Below, piece by piece: positions 45,937 through 58,300 of a stretch of DNA of 64,000 nt. The notes beneath the pieces were generated by a model. It searched no databases, was not told the origin of the DNA, and was given only the letters and a program-made list of their open reading frames with translations. The DNA is from Cocos nucifera (lineage: Eukaryota; Streptophyta; Magnoliopsida; Arecales; Arecaceae): the NCBI GenBank assembly GCA_006176705.1, contig QRFJ01002494.1:62001-126000 (forward strand), read 5' to 3'. Every line of letters starts with the position of its first letter. The stretch's first letter is position 1. The position numbers and the translations under genes were made by a program.

Positions 45937-46533
45937 TGAAGAAACATTCTAAAAAAAAATTTAAAAAATTCTAATCAAATCTGAGACATCTTAGATCTAA
46001 TTCTATAAATTTGATATTAAAATTAAAAATTAAATTAAATTAGATTTAATTTTTATACCTTGGTTGGGTAAACAGCTTTTACCCTACCAATGATCTGTTG
46101 TCACCCGGGGTTCTGCATATAGCCATGCAATTGCCTGGCCTATACTGGAGTCTACTCGAGCAAGATCTGGACATGTTCTTCTTTTGGATCTAATCTTCAA
46201 AAATTAGATCTGCATCTAATTTGTGAAGCCATTAAATGAATTTTGAAGGCTGCTCTTGATCTAGATTGCACTATCTTGATTTTGTCTTCAACTTTTCTCA
46301 AGTCTTGATGGCTGAAACTACACCAACTCTAGCGTGGATGCAGAGAAGAGAGGGAGGAGCTCTAGAGGGGGCATGGGAAAGGTTTGGGGCAGCAGCAATT
46401 GCATGGAGAAAAATCATGTATCATATACTTGACGTGTAAGTTCTTCTCTTAAAAAACATGCGGCACATGGGAGTCCTATTTTATCAAGCAACTTGCTTGT
46501 TTGATTTAATGGGACTCTATTCCCTAATCTCCA
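45937..46533 (-). repeat. partial LTR related to the Copia-3 family, broken by the Athila element
   Basis: Starts TGAAGAAACATTCT. The sequence at 46,060-46,180 (ttgggtaaacagcttttacc ... gcctggcctatactgg) aligns with 52,345-52,445 of the Copia-3 LTR but is much more diverged. It stops at 46,533, where the Athila LTR begins. Its continuation should lie right of the window. Confidence 0.65.
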
Positions 46534-48405
46534 TGATGCGTGCTAATCTATAGCTATGGTAAGTAAACCAATCGATCAAGTAATAAAGTAAATGAGTAGA
46601 GTATCGTCCCTAGAGGATTGGAAAATAAGTACTGAAAAGCTCTTTCCTATGCTTTATTTAGAAAATTGATTTATGAGAATAAGAAATTAAAGAACAAAAT
46701 AAAGAAATAATTAAAATTTTTAAGGAAATAGAGAGAGTGTAATTATTAGGATTTTAAACTTAAGAGCAATGGGTTACTAAGCCAATCGGTTCACCAACTC
46801 AGTCAATAAAATATTCAGGTTATTAGATTAATTTTATTTCATGTGACGGTGGAGTCTCCTAACTTATTCACCATCCTTTGGTCCAGGAGTAGCAAAACTA
46901 TCAATATTTATTAATTATCCTTTGATCCAGATGTATTTAAATAAATATTAATGCATTAAGTTTTGTGAAACCCTCTAATTAAAATACACTGCATCCAAAG
47001 CGTACTAAAATTTTTGCATGCATATGAATTCTAATTTGATTCATAATACAAGGTATATAATCAAGAAGCAATAACATAGACGTACCTGGTCCGTAACATC
47101 TATGTTCATCAGGTCAAAAAGAAGATGACCAGTAATCTAAAAGCAATAAGATCAGATTTATATACTTCTCATGAATAAAATTTAAAATTAAAATAAATCA
47201 TATTGAATATTGCATCAAAAGAGTGGCTACACCTTAGCCTTAGTAAAAAAAAATTTAGTTCATAATAACAAGTTCAAAAATAGAAAATAAAATAAAAAGC
47301 ATAAATAAATTAGACTGTTTGATTACTGAAATTGATTGTCCATTGCTCTTGGTATGGAAAACTTGATGAAGAACCAAAGAAGCTCCTTGATCGATATCTT
47401 GATTGTTGGAAGAAGAAAAAAATATAAAAATTAAAAGTCCATTTTCTTTCTCTCAAAAATTTCTCTTCTCTTTTTGTCTCTCTCTTCTCTCTCTGTCTCT
47501 TTTCTTCTTTTTTTTTACCGTCTCCCTTCTTCTTTTCTTCGGCAACAACAAACCTTTTTATAGGCTAAGAGGTGGATTTTTGAAAGAAATCCTAACTAAA
47601 TTAGGTCTAAAACTCTTAACATAAGTCAAATTAAAATCCTAGATGATTCTAGCCTTCAGATCAGCATCCAACGAATCAAAAATTGCTTAAAAACCCTTTA
47701 AAATATCCCAGATCAAGTAGGAATTCAGACAGCTGTCGGATCAGTCTTTGGATTGAATCTGGGCCATCAGATCATGCATAGAGAAGTCTTAGATTCTTCG
47801 TTATAATCGGGATGAATCTCAACCGTTGGATCTCGGCCAGGAGCTACAGATGCCGTTCGTCAGCACACAACTATCAGCCATTCGATCAAATCCCAATAAA
47901 AGGCGCCCGTCGGATCAGATAGAATTCCAAAATTACCCTCTATAGATCATGCGCAAGCCTGATGTTGTGTGGACCGCTATTTTCTTCAACCAACCGAAGC
48001 GCGCTTCTTCTTATAAAATCTCCGAAATGCCCTCCAAACGTTCCACCGTGCGCCATAAAAAATGTTGACTTCAGCTTGACATCAGCATTGTATTAGCAGG
48101 CGGTCTGCTAGGTGCGGTTAGATCGAGCGATCTGCTGAGCCAATTTTCTAAATCGGTTTGAACCGGACTGACTTTTTTTTTCTTTTTTTTAAATTTTTTA
48201 TATAATTTCCTTTGAAATTCATTTTTGGGCTCATTTGAAGTCTATTTTGTCTAAAATTTATTTCATCTAAATTAGAAAAATAAGATCTTCATATTGATGG
48301 CCTTCTTTCCTGCATAAAATTAACAAAAGTATCAATTTATAAAAAAATAGATTAATTTATTTTATAATTTAATATTTTTTTAGTATATTTTTACCACTTA
48401 TCACA
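46534..48405 (-). repeat. 3' LTR of the Athila-type element (~1870 bp)
   Basis: The plus strand starts TGATGCGTGC and ends CACTTATCACA. In element sense this is TGTGATAAGTGG ... GCACGCATCA, the usual Athila-type ends. The partner LTR is outside the window, so the limits rest on these terminal words. The ORF at 47,403-47,624 is a pyrimidine-rich stretch, not a gene. Confidence 0.75.
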
Positions 48406-48421
48406 CCCTCCAACTTAGTCA
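48406..48421 (-). other. polypurine tract of the Athila-type element
   Basis: The minus strand reads CTAAGTTGGAGGG directly before TGTGATAAG. Confidence 0.6.
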
Positions 48422-49506
48422 TTGCTAGTCTCTTAGCAATGTTTTATTTAATACCATATTTCAATAAGATTATCCATTAAAAAGATAAAATCTAGGACTA
48501 AAGGTCAAAAAGTTTAGAAAATACCGCTAACTAAACATTGAGCTTCAGAAGCAAATTTTGTAGTTAATATAATTAAAATTTTTTTTAGAGTACATCAAAT
48601 ATTTATAGCACTTGTATTCATGATGACTAGCTGTAGCATTTCAGTATTAAATTAAAGGACAAAAGTATCCTCTCTTATCACCCATTTTGGTCAATTTTCT
48701 ATACATTCTCAATTTTATACTCATGAATATAGGTAGCTTTCACACTGCCCCCTTTTTTTCTTCTTTTTTTTTTTATGTGCTGATCATCCAGACCTTTCCT
48801 TCATCATTTTACGTGAATTTTCATACTTGATCTAGGTGCAGAGATCTAGTTACTAGGCTTTGAGCAATCCACATATACTTTATCTTTTGCACTTTATTTT
48901 TAGGCAGGTAACTCTTTTCTTAAATTCAAGTTTCTTTGATTAGAATGTATATTAATTACTAATTTTTAATGATAATTGGATCCTCAGTTGACCTTATAAT
49001 CAATACCTACTTTATCTTGTTAGTGTGCATATGCAATTAGAAGTGCTAATAGTCTTTTGATGATTTAAGTAGGCTGTTAAAGGTCTGACCAACTAATCTA
49101 CTTCTTTAATTTATTACATTCATTAGCAGATACTTCTATCTTTTATCACTTGTCCAGTCTATCTTGCCCAAGATTTTCTTCTTGACACATGGTTTAAATT
49201 TTTTTTTAAAATTTTTTATTAAGTTATTCTACATTGTCTTAATGAAGAAAGAAAAATAAAGGATGCAATAAAGGATAGAAAGGAATACACCTAATTTGGA
49301 TCGACCTGATTCTTTGGAGCTCTGAAATTTTGCTTGAGCTCTCATTGATTTTTTTTTACAAAATAAAAATACACACCAAAGTAGTAAAAGAGCAACAATA
49401 AAATACTAAAAATAAAAGAAAAGAAAAATCATCAAAACTAAAAAGAAAAGAAACAATATATCTAGTAGTTCTGATTTATAGTCTTCAGCTTGACTTTCTT
49501 TGAGTT
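48422..49506 (-). other. non-coding 3' region of the Athila-type element
   Basis: About 1.1 kb of AT-rich sequence with homopolymer runs between integrase and the LTR. Many Athila elements carry an env-like ORF here; none is visible. Confidence 0.65.
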
Positions 49507-50600
49507 CTAAAGTGGATCTTGTAATTGAAATGCTTCCTTCTCCTTTTCAAAACTTTTATTAATGTAATTTTTCAGCCTGTGACCATTTACCTTGAAGGTA
49601 CCTTTTGATTCATCAAAGATCTCTACTGCTCCATATGAAAATACCTTAGTAATTGTATAGGGACTTGTCCATCTTGATTTTAGCTTTTCTAAAAATAAAT
49701 GTAGCCATGAACTATACAAGAGAACTTGCTATCCCTTATGGAATTCTCTTTTTATAATATGGTTATCATGCCATTTTTTAGTACGTTCTTTGTAAATCCT
49801 GGCATTCTCATAAGCACGGTAGCGAAATTCATCCATCTCATTTATTTACATTAACCTATTCTTTTCTGCGTCTTGTATATCAAAGTTAAAAATTTTCATG
49901 GCTTAATATGCTTTATGTTCTAGCTTAATAGGGAGGTGGCATGCTTTTCCAAAGAGTAGCCTATATAGGGACATACCAATAGGTGTTTTATATGCAGTTC
50001 TATATGCCCATAATGCATCATCTAATTTCAATGACTAGTCTTTCCTAGATGCACTTATAGTTTTTTCTAAAATTCTTTTTAATTCCCTATTAGACACCTC
50101 TACTTGACCACTGGTTTGTGGATGATATGGGGTAGCTATTTTATGAGTGACACTATATTTGTTTAACAGATTTTTAAATTGTTTATTACAAAAGTGTTTA
50201 CCTCCATCACTAATGATTGCTCTAGGAGTGCCAAAACGTGTAAAAATATGCTTTTTCAAAAATTTGACAACTACCTTAGCATCATTAGTTGGAAAGGGTG
50301 CTGCTTCTACCCATTTTAAAACATAATCTACAGCCACAAGTATATATTGATTTAAAAAAGAACTAGGAAAAGGTCCCATAAAATCAATACCCCAAACATC
50401 AAAAATTTCACACACAAGAATATTATTTAAAGATATTTCATGTCTTCTAGAGAAACTTCCAGTTCTTTGACAGCGATCACATGAAGAGATATAAGTATGA
50501 GCATCTTTAAATAGAGAGGGCTAATAAAAATCTGATTGAAGAACCTTATAAGCTATTCTAGTTGGGCCGAAATATCCTCCTACCTCCCGGTCATGACAAT
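49507..50600 (-). pseudogene. pol: Athila-type integrase, broken
   Basis: The zinc-binding part runs HHCHDREVGGYFGPTRIAYKVLQSDFY, then a TAG (50,521-50,523) where Trp is usual, then SCDRCQRTG (about 50,460). The catalytic core is open from 50,415 to 50,035: VWGIDFMGPFPSSF (first Asp), FTRFGTPRAIISDGGKHFCN (second Asp), TPYHPQTSGQVEVSNRELKRILEKT (Glu). All three acidic residues are present. The C-terminal domain at 49,719-49,507 reads KLKSRWTSPYTITKVFSYGAVEIFDE and FKVNGHRLKNYI. The stretch 49,720-50,034 is readable only across stops. Confidence 0.87.
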
Positions 50601-52162
50601 GATGCAGAATTTTCTCCATTTCTTCCTTTGGAATGCATCTTCTAATGACCTGATCTGAACAACACTTATACAAGAAGGGTTCATCCCAAAAATAATGTTT
50701 AACAATAGATAAGAACCTCCTCTTTTGTTGAAAAGAAAGATCAAGTGAAGAAACCTTACCAACCAAGTAGTTAATAATATCAGCATACCATGAAAATGTT
50801 CTACCTGATATAGCATAAAGACACTCATCTGAAAATTCCTCCTTGATAGGGCAAATATCCGATGCATTTTCTATGATATTTTTCAATCTTAAGAGGTAAT
50901 CAACAACTGAATTTTTTGTACCTTTCTTAACTTTGATCTCCAAATCATACTCTTGTAGTAAAAAAATCCATCTGATCAATCTAGATTTTACATCTTTCTT
51001 AGCAAAAAGATACTTTAGAGCTGCATGGTCAGTATATATAATAACTTTGGATAAAATAAGATAAGAATAAAATTTATCTAATACAAATACTACTACTAGA
51101 AGCTTCTTTTCTATAGTTGCATATTTTTGTTGGGCCTCTGTCAAGATATGGCTGGCATAATAAATAATCTAAAAGATCTTATCCTTTCTCTAGCTAAGTA
51201 CTGCTCCTATGGCTATATCCCTAGAATCACACATTAGCTCAAAAGGTAGGGACCAATCAGGTGCTACTATAATAGGTGCCGTAACCAGCTTCTCCTTAAG
51301 GGCATTGCATGCCTGCAAATACTCATCAGAAAAATAAAAAAAAAAACATCTTTACATAATAGATTAGATAAAGGTTTAGAAATTAAGGAGAAGTCTTTTC
51401 TATAAATCACCGATAAAATCCAGCATGACCTAAGAAGCTCCTAATAGTCTTTACTGAGGTTGGTGGAGGCAACTTTTTGATTACCTCAATCTTAGCTCTA
51501 TCCACTTCAATTCTCTTATATGACATCTTGTGTCCTAGTACTATGCCTTCTTGCACCATCGGATGATACTTCTCTTAATTTAAGATAAGATTAGTATCCT
51601 CACATCTTTGTAAAATAAGAGACAAGTTATGCAGGCATTAATCAAATGGAGATCCAAAAATAGAAAAATATCCATAAAGATTTCAAGAGAATTTTCTCAG
51701 TATCATAAAAAATAGCCATCATGCATCATTGAAAAGTACCGGTGCATTATATAAACCAAATGGCATTCTTCTAAAAGCAAATGTTACCATAAGACATGTA
51801 AAAATAATTTTCTCTTGATCCTCAGGTGCTATGGCAATTTGATTATAACCAGAATATCCATCTAGAAAGTAGTAAAAATCATGTCCAGCTAACCTTTATA
51901 ACATCTGATCAATGAATGAAAGAGAATAATGATCTTTTCTAGTTGCATCATTTAATTTTCTATAATCCATACATACTCTCCATCCAGTAACAGTTCTAGT
52001 AGAAATTAATTCATTATTATCATTTTGAACTACAGTAATCCCACCTTTCTTAGGAACTACTTGAATAGGACTCACCCATGAACTATCGAAGATAGGATAA
52101 ATAATACCTGCATCTAGTAGCTTGATTACTTCCCTTTTGACCACTTCTTGCATCTTAGGGTT
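50601..52162 (-). pseudogene. pol: Athila-type reverse transcriptase and RNase H, broken
   Basis: RT opens MQEVVKREVIKLLDAGIIYPIFDSSWVSPIQVVPKKGG (52,153 down) and continues GWRVCMDYRKLNDATRKDHY to a stop at 51,896. The catalytic FMDD box near 51,665-51,685 is hit by a one-base deletion after the first Asp, which shifts the frame. RNase H is open at 51,144-50,521: MTEAQQKYATIEKKLLVVVFVLDKF, VIIYTDHAALKYLF, then RLIRWIFLLQEYDLEIKVKKGTKNSVVDYLLRL. The Copia-3 insertion at 52,167 falls just in front of RT. Confidence 0.88.
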
Positions 52163-52167
52163 GAGTC
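52163..52167. repeat. target-site duplication GAGTC, left copy
   Basis: Identical to 62,448-62,452; it brackets Copia-3. Confidence 0.93.
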
Positions 52168-54405
52168 TGAAGGGAAATCCTGATTTCCCGGTCCAGGTTC
52201 ATTCAGATCTGATCAGATCAAGAGATATATTTCAAAAATTTTTCTCTTGATCCCAATCAGATCTTGATATATTTTAGATCTGATTCTTATTATTTTAATA
52301 AAATAAAATTAAAAGATAAATTAAATTAAATTTAATTTACCTGATCTGGGTAATCCTATTACCCTGTTGATGATCCTGTTTGCAGCGGAAGGTTCTGGAT
52401 CTTAGCCACGCAGCGCCTGGCCACTACCGGTATCCACTCGGGTTGGATCTGGAGATCCTCTTCTTTTCTACAACGCCTCCAAAAATTAGATCTGGATCTG
52501 ATCGGAGGATCTTCAAAACTCTTTGAAGATGAGCAGTCGTCCTTTGCAGCAGCGCAGCCTTCTTGTTTTTGATCGCCTTTCTTTATCTGAATCGCACCAA
52601 CCAAGGTCCAAAATCCTTTTGACGTGGAGAGCAAGGGGAGAAGAGACTATAGCATGGAGAAGGAGGGAGGAGAAGCCTGGGCATGGAGAAAACTATGATC
52701 TCATCATATCTCTAATCTGAGTTGGGTACAGGGTCTTATTTATAGACTAACTGTGATCCAACTTCTCTTCTTCCCAACAAATCACAACCTTTGTGAAATT
52801 AGATCTAAATCTGATTGGTGGGAATAGAGTCCCCTGGATTCCTCCTTAGAGGGTGTCTAAGACCAGTCAAAGTTGGTTCTAGAAGAACTCTAATTGGAAT
52901 CCAAAGGAGATGGAGTCTTGTCCAACAAGGATCCTAGGCACCTCCAACTTGGCACAGCCTAGGGTGGCTGACGCCCTTCTCCTTTCAGGTTCTGTAAGGG
53001 ACAGGCCCCCACCAGCCCTCCAATAGGTGCATGAATGTGGTCAAAAGTTCAAATGTCAATGGTCAATGTTTGACCAGTCAAAGTAGACTTTTGACCAAAG
53101 TCAAGAATAAGAAATGGCAGTGACCAAAAATGGTAGTAGTGTCTTACAAATAAGACAACCTTTCTGACTTGGACAAACCTTCCTGTCAGACCATATGAAA
53201 GCCTCTGTTTGAGCACAAACTCCTTTGGCTCAGAAGGACAACTTATTTATGATAGCAAAAGAAGAAGTTAGGTTCAATCGAGTGCTAGACACGATTTCCT
53301 TGAACCTAATTGAATCTCATTCAGATCAATTGAACTAGATCAGTTCAATTGATGATCACCAATTCAAACCTTGTTTGTGTGACCCAGTTAGGTTCAGTTC
53401 TATGTAATGGATATGTCATGATCTCTATCATCGACATCATCGAAACTCCTTTCGATGGATCAAGAACTCTTCTGATTCGAATAGCTAGAATGCATCTGAT
53501 GTCGATCATCTAAATCATTCTAATTGCTCCCAAAATCCACCAGTACACTAGCAGTATATGGTGGCAACCCATCAGAGCTGAATGCGAACCTCTTGGTGCA
53601 GCTACCTGTGTGATTCAGTTCTTCTATCTTGAGCCCCGATCAGATTTAGGGTTAAGGTGAACTCGTCAAACCCTAGTCTCTGTCATATGATGTAATCATT
53701 CGAATTCGAGTCCAATGTGAAAATCTAAATAGAAACTCTTTCTATATTTCACATTACCATGCAGGATTCTGGACTTGATTCTCATGACATCATAGGGCTA
53801 CTCCTCTACCACCGAGCTAGATAGATTCCATCTTGATGCAATCATTCTACAATGAACATGTATAGCCAACATACACCTCAGGGTTTCATATTGGCTGAAG
53901 ATCGAGTAATGTGTAGTCAAACTATACCACTCAAGTGAACTGCCGATGCATCTCAGATAAGAACCAGACAACTACTGCCGCATCGAGTCAGTCATTGACG
54001 AGAAGGTAGACTCACCCTAATGACTACTCGAGGTGGTCACGCTCAGTGCCTGTTCTCTAACGAGTACCTGTACTCTCCTTTGGTGTCTCCACACCGTAGA
54101 CTCAAGACTCATCTACTAAAGGAGAGATTGTACACCAACATTTCGGATCAATCACCATCCTCGTTGATGATCCTATGGTCGAAGCAATTATGAGTTAATA
54201 ATGATTATTCATGTCTTAAATTTTCAACTCTTGAAAATATGAATTATCATTATCATTAACTCAAAGGATGTATCACAGACACTAAATACACATATGTGAT
54301 AGAAATAAAACCCATTATTGATTTTAGTCAAAATTACAATTTTGCCCCTAAAAGTGTATTACAAGTGTTAGCCAATTCTGGCTTCCAGGGCTAATATATC
54401 TAACA
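52168..54405 (-). repeat. 3' LTR of Copia-3 (2238 bp)
   Basis: Plus-strand ends are TGAAGGGAAATCC and ATATCTAACA. It aligns with 60,154-62,447 but is 56 bases shorter through scattered small indels. Confidence 0.93.
52737..52744 (-). promoter_or_regulatory. LTR TATA box of Copia-3, 3' LTR
   Basis: TATAAATA on the minus strand, at the same place as in the solo LTR. Confidence 0.65.
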
Positions 54406-54428
54406 CTGTCCACTTGTCCTAAAGCCCA
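54406..54428 (-). other. polypurine tract of Copia-3
   Basis: The minus strand reads GGGCTTTAGGACAAGTGGAC next to the LTR start. Confidence 0.7.
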
Positions 54429-56000
54429 ATTGGCTACAGTCTAAGTTCCCATCTTCTCAGGTGGGCTTCGATCTTCTGTTGGCCCAATGGTCTTGTAAGT
54501 GGTCTGCCACATTATCTGCGGAGTGCGACTCTCTTGACTCAACATAACCCTTCTCGATGGGCTAATCGCGGATGAGGTGGATATCGACCGGTCAATGTTG
54601 CTTGGATTTTTGGTGAGACCTTAGCTCCTTAGCAAGGGCTTAGGCGCCATTGTTGTCGTAGTATAGAGGAATGGCATCTGATGGCATTACTCCAATTCTG
54701 CAGCAAACTTCATTATACCAAAATGCTTCCTTCGCAGCTTCTGATGCATTAATATATTCTGCTTCCATGGTGGAATCTGCTATCACCGTTGCTTGGAACT
54801 CTTCCAGCTGATAGCTCCACCATTGCACACAAACAAACTCCCAGATGTCGACTTTCGATCATTCTATATCGGACATGAAAGTCCGAGTCTGTGTATCCTG
54901 ACCAGGAGTTCTCCATTACCAAAATACCAGCATCATATCCTTAGTTCTTCTCAAGTACTTAAGGATACATTTCACAGAAGTCCAGTGTTCTTCACCTGGA
55001 TTTGACTGATATTGCTTGTGACACTCACAGCATGGCTATATCAGGTCGGTACATAGCATGGCATACATGAGGCTCCCTATTGCAGAAGCATAAGGGATCT
55101 TGCTCATGCGGTTCTATTTCCTCAGGTGTGCTGGGCACATCTTCTTGGAAAAGAGAATAGGGTATTAATCCCCTCTTAGAGTTTTCCATACTAAACCTCT
55201 TTAGTACTTCTCTATATACATCTTCTGTAGAAGTCTAGCATCCATTCGGTCTATCTCTATAGACCTTAATTCTAGAATAAGATGAGTTCACCTAGGTCTT
55301 TCATGGGAGATTCCTTGGACAACCACATCTTGACTGATGCAATATGGAATATCATTCCCAATGAGGAGGATGTCTCCACGTACAATATGAGGAAGACAAC
55401 AGCCGCCACTGACCCTTTTGAAAACACATTTCTCCTTCATTTTGATGAAACCAAACTTTTTGATCACATCATTGAAACGAGTGTTCCAGGCCGAGATGCT
55501 TGCTTAAGTCCATATATGGACCTTTGCAGCTTGCAAACCTTGTGATCAGCATCACTGGATGTGAAACCTAGCGGCTGTTCCATATAGATATCTTCCTCAA
55601 GATATCCATTCAAGAATGCCGTTTTCACTCCATTTGCCATATTTCGTAATCAAAATAGGCTACAAAGCAAGCAATGTGCGGATGGATTAGTTATAGCTAC
55701 TGGGAAAAAGGTATCCTGATAGGTCTTTGCCTTCACGTTGACTATAACCTTTTGCCACCAATCTAGCCTTGAATGTCTCCACATTCCCATCTGCACCAAT
55801 CTTTCTCTTGAAGATCCATTTACATCCAATAGGTACTATACCTTCTGGTGGATCTACCAAGGTCCAGACTTGGTTTGAGTGCATCGAGTCAATTTCTGAC
55901 TGCATTGCCTCTAGCCATTTCTCAGAGTCGATATCTGATATCACCTCGTTGTAGGTTTTGGGATCATCTCCATGAGCACCATTACCTACGAGGAACATTC
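54429..56000 (-). pseudogene. pol: Copia-3 reverse transcriptase and RNase H, many frameshifts
   Basis: RT N-terminus at 55,998-55,687: NGAHGDDPKTYNEVISDIDSEKWLEAMQSEIDSM, VWTLVDPPEGIVPIGCKWIFKRKIG, ETFKARLVAKGYSQREGKD. The catalytic YVDD box near 55,370-55,385 lacks one base after Val, so the frame is lost exactly there. RNase H at 54,828-54,640: MQWWSYQLEEFQATVIADSTMEAEYINASEAAKEAFW with its acidic residues, then IPLYYDNNGA. The C-terminus (VKRVA, THR) reaches about 54,430 in other frames. It is broken by many single-base changes. Confidence 0.85.
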
Positions 56001-57392
56001 CTCTACATCCTCTGAAATAATACCTAAGTATCTTTCAGGGGGACGGAAAACTCTTTCCGATCTACGAGATGGAGGAGGTAGTGTTCTTATTGGCTCAACC
56101 TGATTTGGTTCCACTTGGTCCTTAGCTCGTTCTGCTTGTGAGACTTTCATCAAACTTGATCTGCCTTCAATGTCCCTATCTTGAATAAACTATTTTTCAA
56201 GAAAGATGGCATTTGCGATCACAATCACATTGGTGGTCTTCTGGAATGTAGAAGTTATCCTAATGAGCTCTTTTAGGATATCCTATGAATCGAGCTCTGA
56301 AGGACCTAAATTCTAACTTGTCCGCTTGTTGTCTTTTGACATGAGCGACAACCCTAAATTCTGAGATGACTCAGACTGGTTTCTTACCGTGCCATATTCT
56401 ATACGTGTGGTAGGAACGGTTTTAGAGGAAACCCTGTCAGTAGATAGATTGAAGTTAACAATGAGGTCCCAAAGAAAATCAGGGGGTCTGTGAAGCTCAT
56501 CATGGATCAGAACCATATCTAATAGAGTCGGTTTCTCCGTTCTGAAAACCCGTTGAGTTTGAGGTGTTCCTGGTGAAGTCCATTGAGAGACTATGCCATT
56601 ATCCTTGAGATAGTCTAGGAATTCCCTGCTAGGTATTCACCTCCTCGATCTGATCGAAGAACCTTAATGGGTTTTCCTGTTTGTTTTTCTACTTCATGTC
56701 TGAATTCTTTGAACTTTCAAAGGCTTCAAGACTTGTGTCTCATAAGATACACTTACCCATACCTAGACAGATCATCGATAAAGGTAATAAAGTAATAAAA
56801 TTATCTCTAGCGCACATCAAATGGGCCGGCACACTCTGTATGTACTAGGGCAAGGAGATCTGTGGCCCTCTCCCATGTCCTAAAAGGGAGTTTGTGATTT
56901 TGCCTTGAGACAGGATTCACAAGTTGGAATGACTCAGAAGTCAATGGACTCAATAGCCCATTTTTCTCAATTTTTTGATCTATCTTCTGCTATATGACCT
57001 ATCTCAGGTGCCATAGATATCTATCGTTTGGACTATTCCCTAGGTCGTTTGGATTCACATTTTGCTCGACGCGTTAGAATAGGTACATCAATATGTAGCT
57101 GATTAAAGACCATTATAAGAAAACCATTTGCAATTTTATTTCTTTCATAAAGAATGTACATGATCCTTAAAGAAGGTGATACAAATCTTCTTGTGCTAAG
57201 CATGAAAACAAATCCAAATTCTGCTGGCTGCAGGACAAAATAACAGTCTTGTAAACTAAGTCTAACCAGATGGTAATCGAAGGGTATGTTTCCCATGGCT
57301 ACTGCAGCAACTCGTGCTCCATTACCATGCGTAGGATCATGTCTCCATCCCTCAGCCTCCTGCTTATCCTCAAGACCTGGATAGAAGTGCAC
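56001..57392 (-). pseudogene. pol: Copia-3 integrase and post-protease region, broken
   Basis: 57,392-57,033 contains GNGARVAAVAMGNIPFDYHLVRLSLQDCYFVL, the conserved stretch following the protease in this family, then YERNKIANGFLIMVFNQLHIDV. The pre-integrase His/Cys region lies at about 56,990-56,880 and the catalytic core at about 56,870-56,550 (antisense of SRYGxVYLM-like and KFLDYLKDNGIVSQW-like blocks), readable only across frames. The C-terminal region is at 56,516-56,200. Confidence 0.75.
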
Positions 57393-58300
57393 AGATGAGC
57401 ACTAGAACCAGAGATCAAGCACCCAACTGGATGCAGAAGAAACCGTAAGGTTAGACTCGAATAACGAGCATACCTTCAGAAGGACCTTCCTTTTGTTCTT
57501 CAGGTGCCAGGTAAGTAGGGCAATTCCGCTTCCAATGGCCGTCGTGTTGCAATGGAAACACTTTCCTTTGCCATCGGCTTTTTTCTTCGATTCTGCCTCT
57601 TCTTCTTTGATCCTTCCACCTTTTGCCTTTTTCACAGACTTCTTTTTTTCTTTCCATAAGACTTTCTTTTGGAAGAAGTCCGTTTCATAGCAGAACTGAG
57701 CCTTTAGAATCTTTCATAGAAGTCAGCGGTAACCAGCATTATTCATTAACTCGGCAAGAAATTCTGAAGGTTATGCATGTGGTAATTCATGATGAATTGC
57801 CCATATGCATCGTCAAGGATTGCGAATGATATCGTTCTGCAGGTCCAAGTCCAACTTCACATCGAGCCTTCTCAAGCTCTTCATGTCCTTGATCATTGTC
57901 AGACAGTGATCTTGGACTGACTTGCCCATCACGCATCTTAGCCTTAAAAGTCATTTTGTGACTTGATATTTTGCTGCGCGACTCTGTTCACCAAACATTC
58001 TCCTGCAGGTGACCAACATGTTGGCGAGCAGTCCCGATATCCTCTGTTGGCACTGGGCTCATCAGACATCAAGCCCAACATGTAAATATATGGCCTTATT
58101 ATCTTTGTCAATCATTTTTCCAGAGACGCTCTCTGTTCAACAGATGGACGGGCTGGTAATGTGGGAGGATCCTGGTCCAAAATATGAGTTAACTTCTCAG
58201 AACCCAAAACAATTTTGTAGTTCCTAAGCCAATCTTTATAATTGGGTTCGGTCAGTCTATGTGTGTCCAGGATACGTGCCAATGGGTTAGACGCAGACAT
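57393..58300 (-). pseudogene. gag: Copia-3 gag and start of protease, broken
   Basis: I choose the ATG at 58,300 (MSASNPLARILDTHRLTEPNYKDWLRNYKIVLGSEKLTHILDQDPPTLPARPSVEQRASLEKW) because the family's Gag begins this way; an upstream ATG at 58,318 adds six residues. The open frame ends near 58,112. The Lys-rich region and zinc knuckle lie at 57,657-57,500: KCFHCN in one frame and GHWKRNCPTYLAPEE in the next, so a one-base shift falls inside the knuckle. The Trp and last Cys are kept here, unlike in Copia-1, -2 and -4. The protease WVLDxxS region is at about 57,415. Confidence 0.85.

Noticed and set aside
47403..47624. ORF with a hydrophobic Phe/Leu/Ser stretch resembling a membrane segment
   Set aside because: It is a T/C-rich low-complexity tract in the Athila LTR and is on the opposite strand to the element.
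55282..55545. 87-codon plus-strand ORF
   Set aside because: Antisense of the Copia-3 RT, including its YVDD region.
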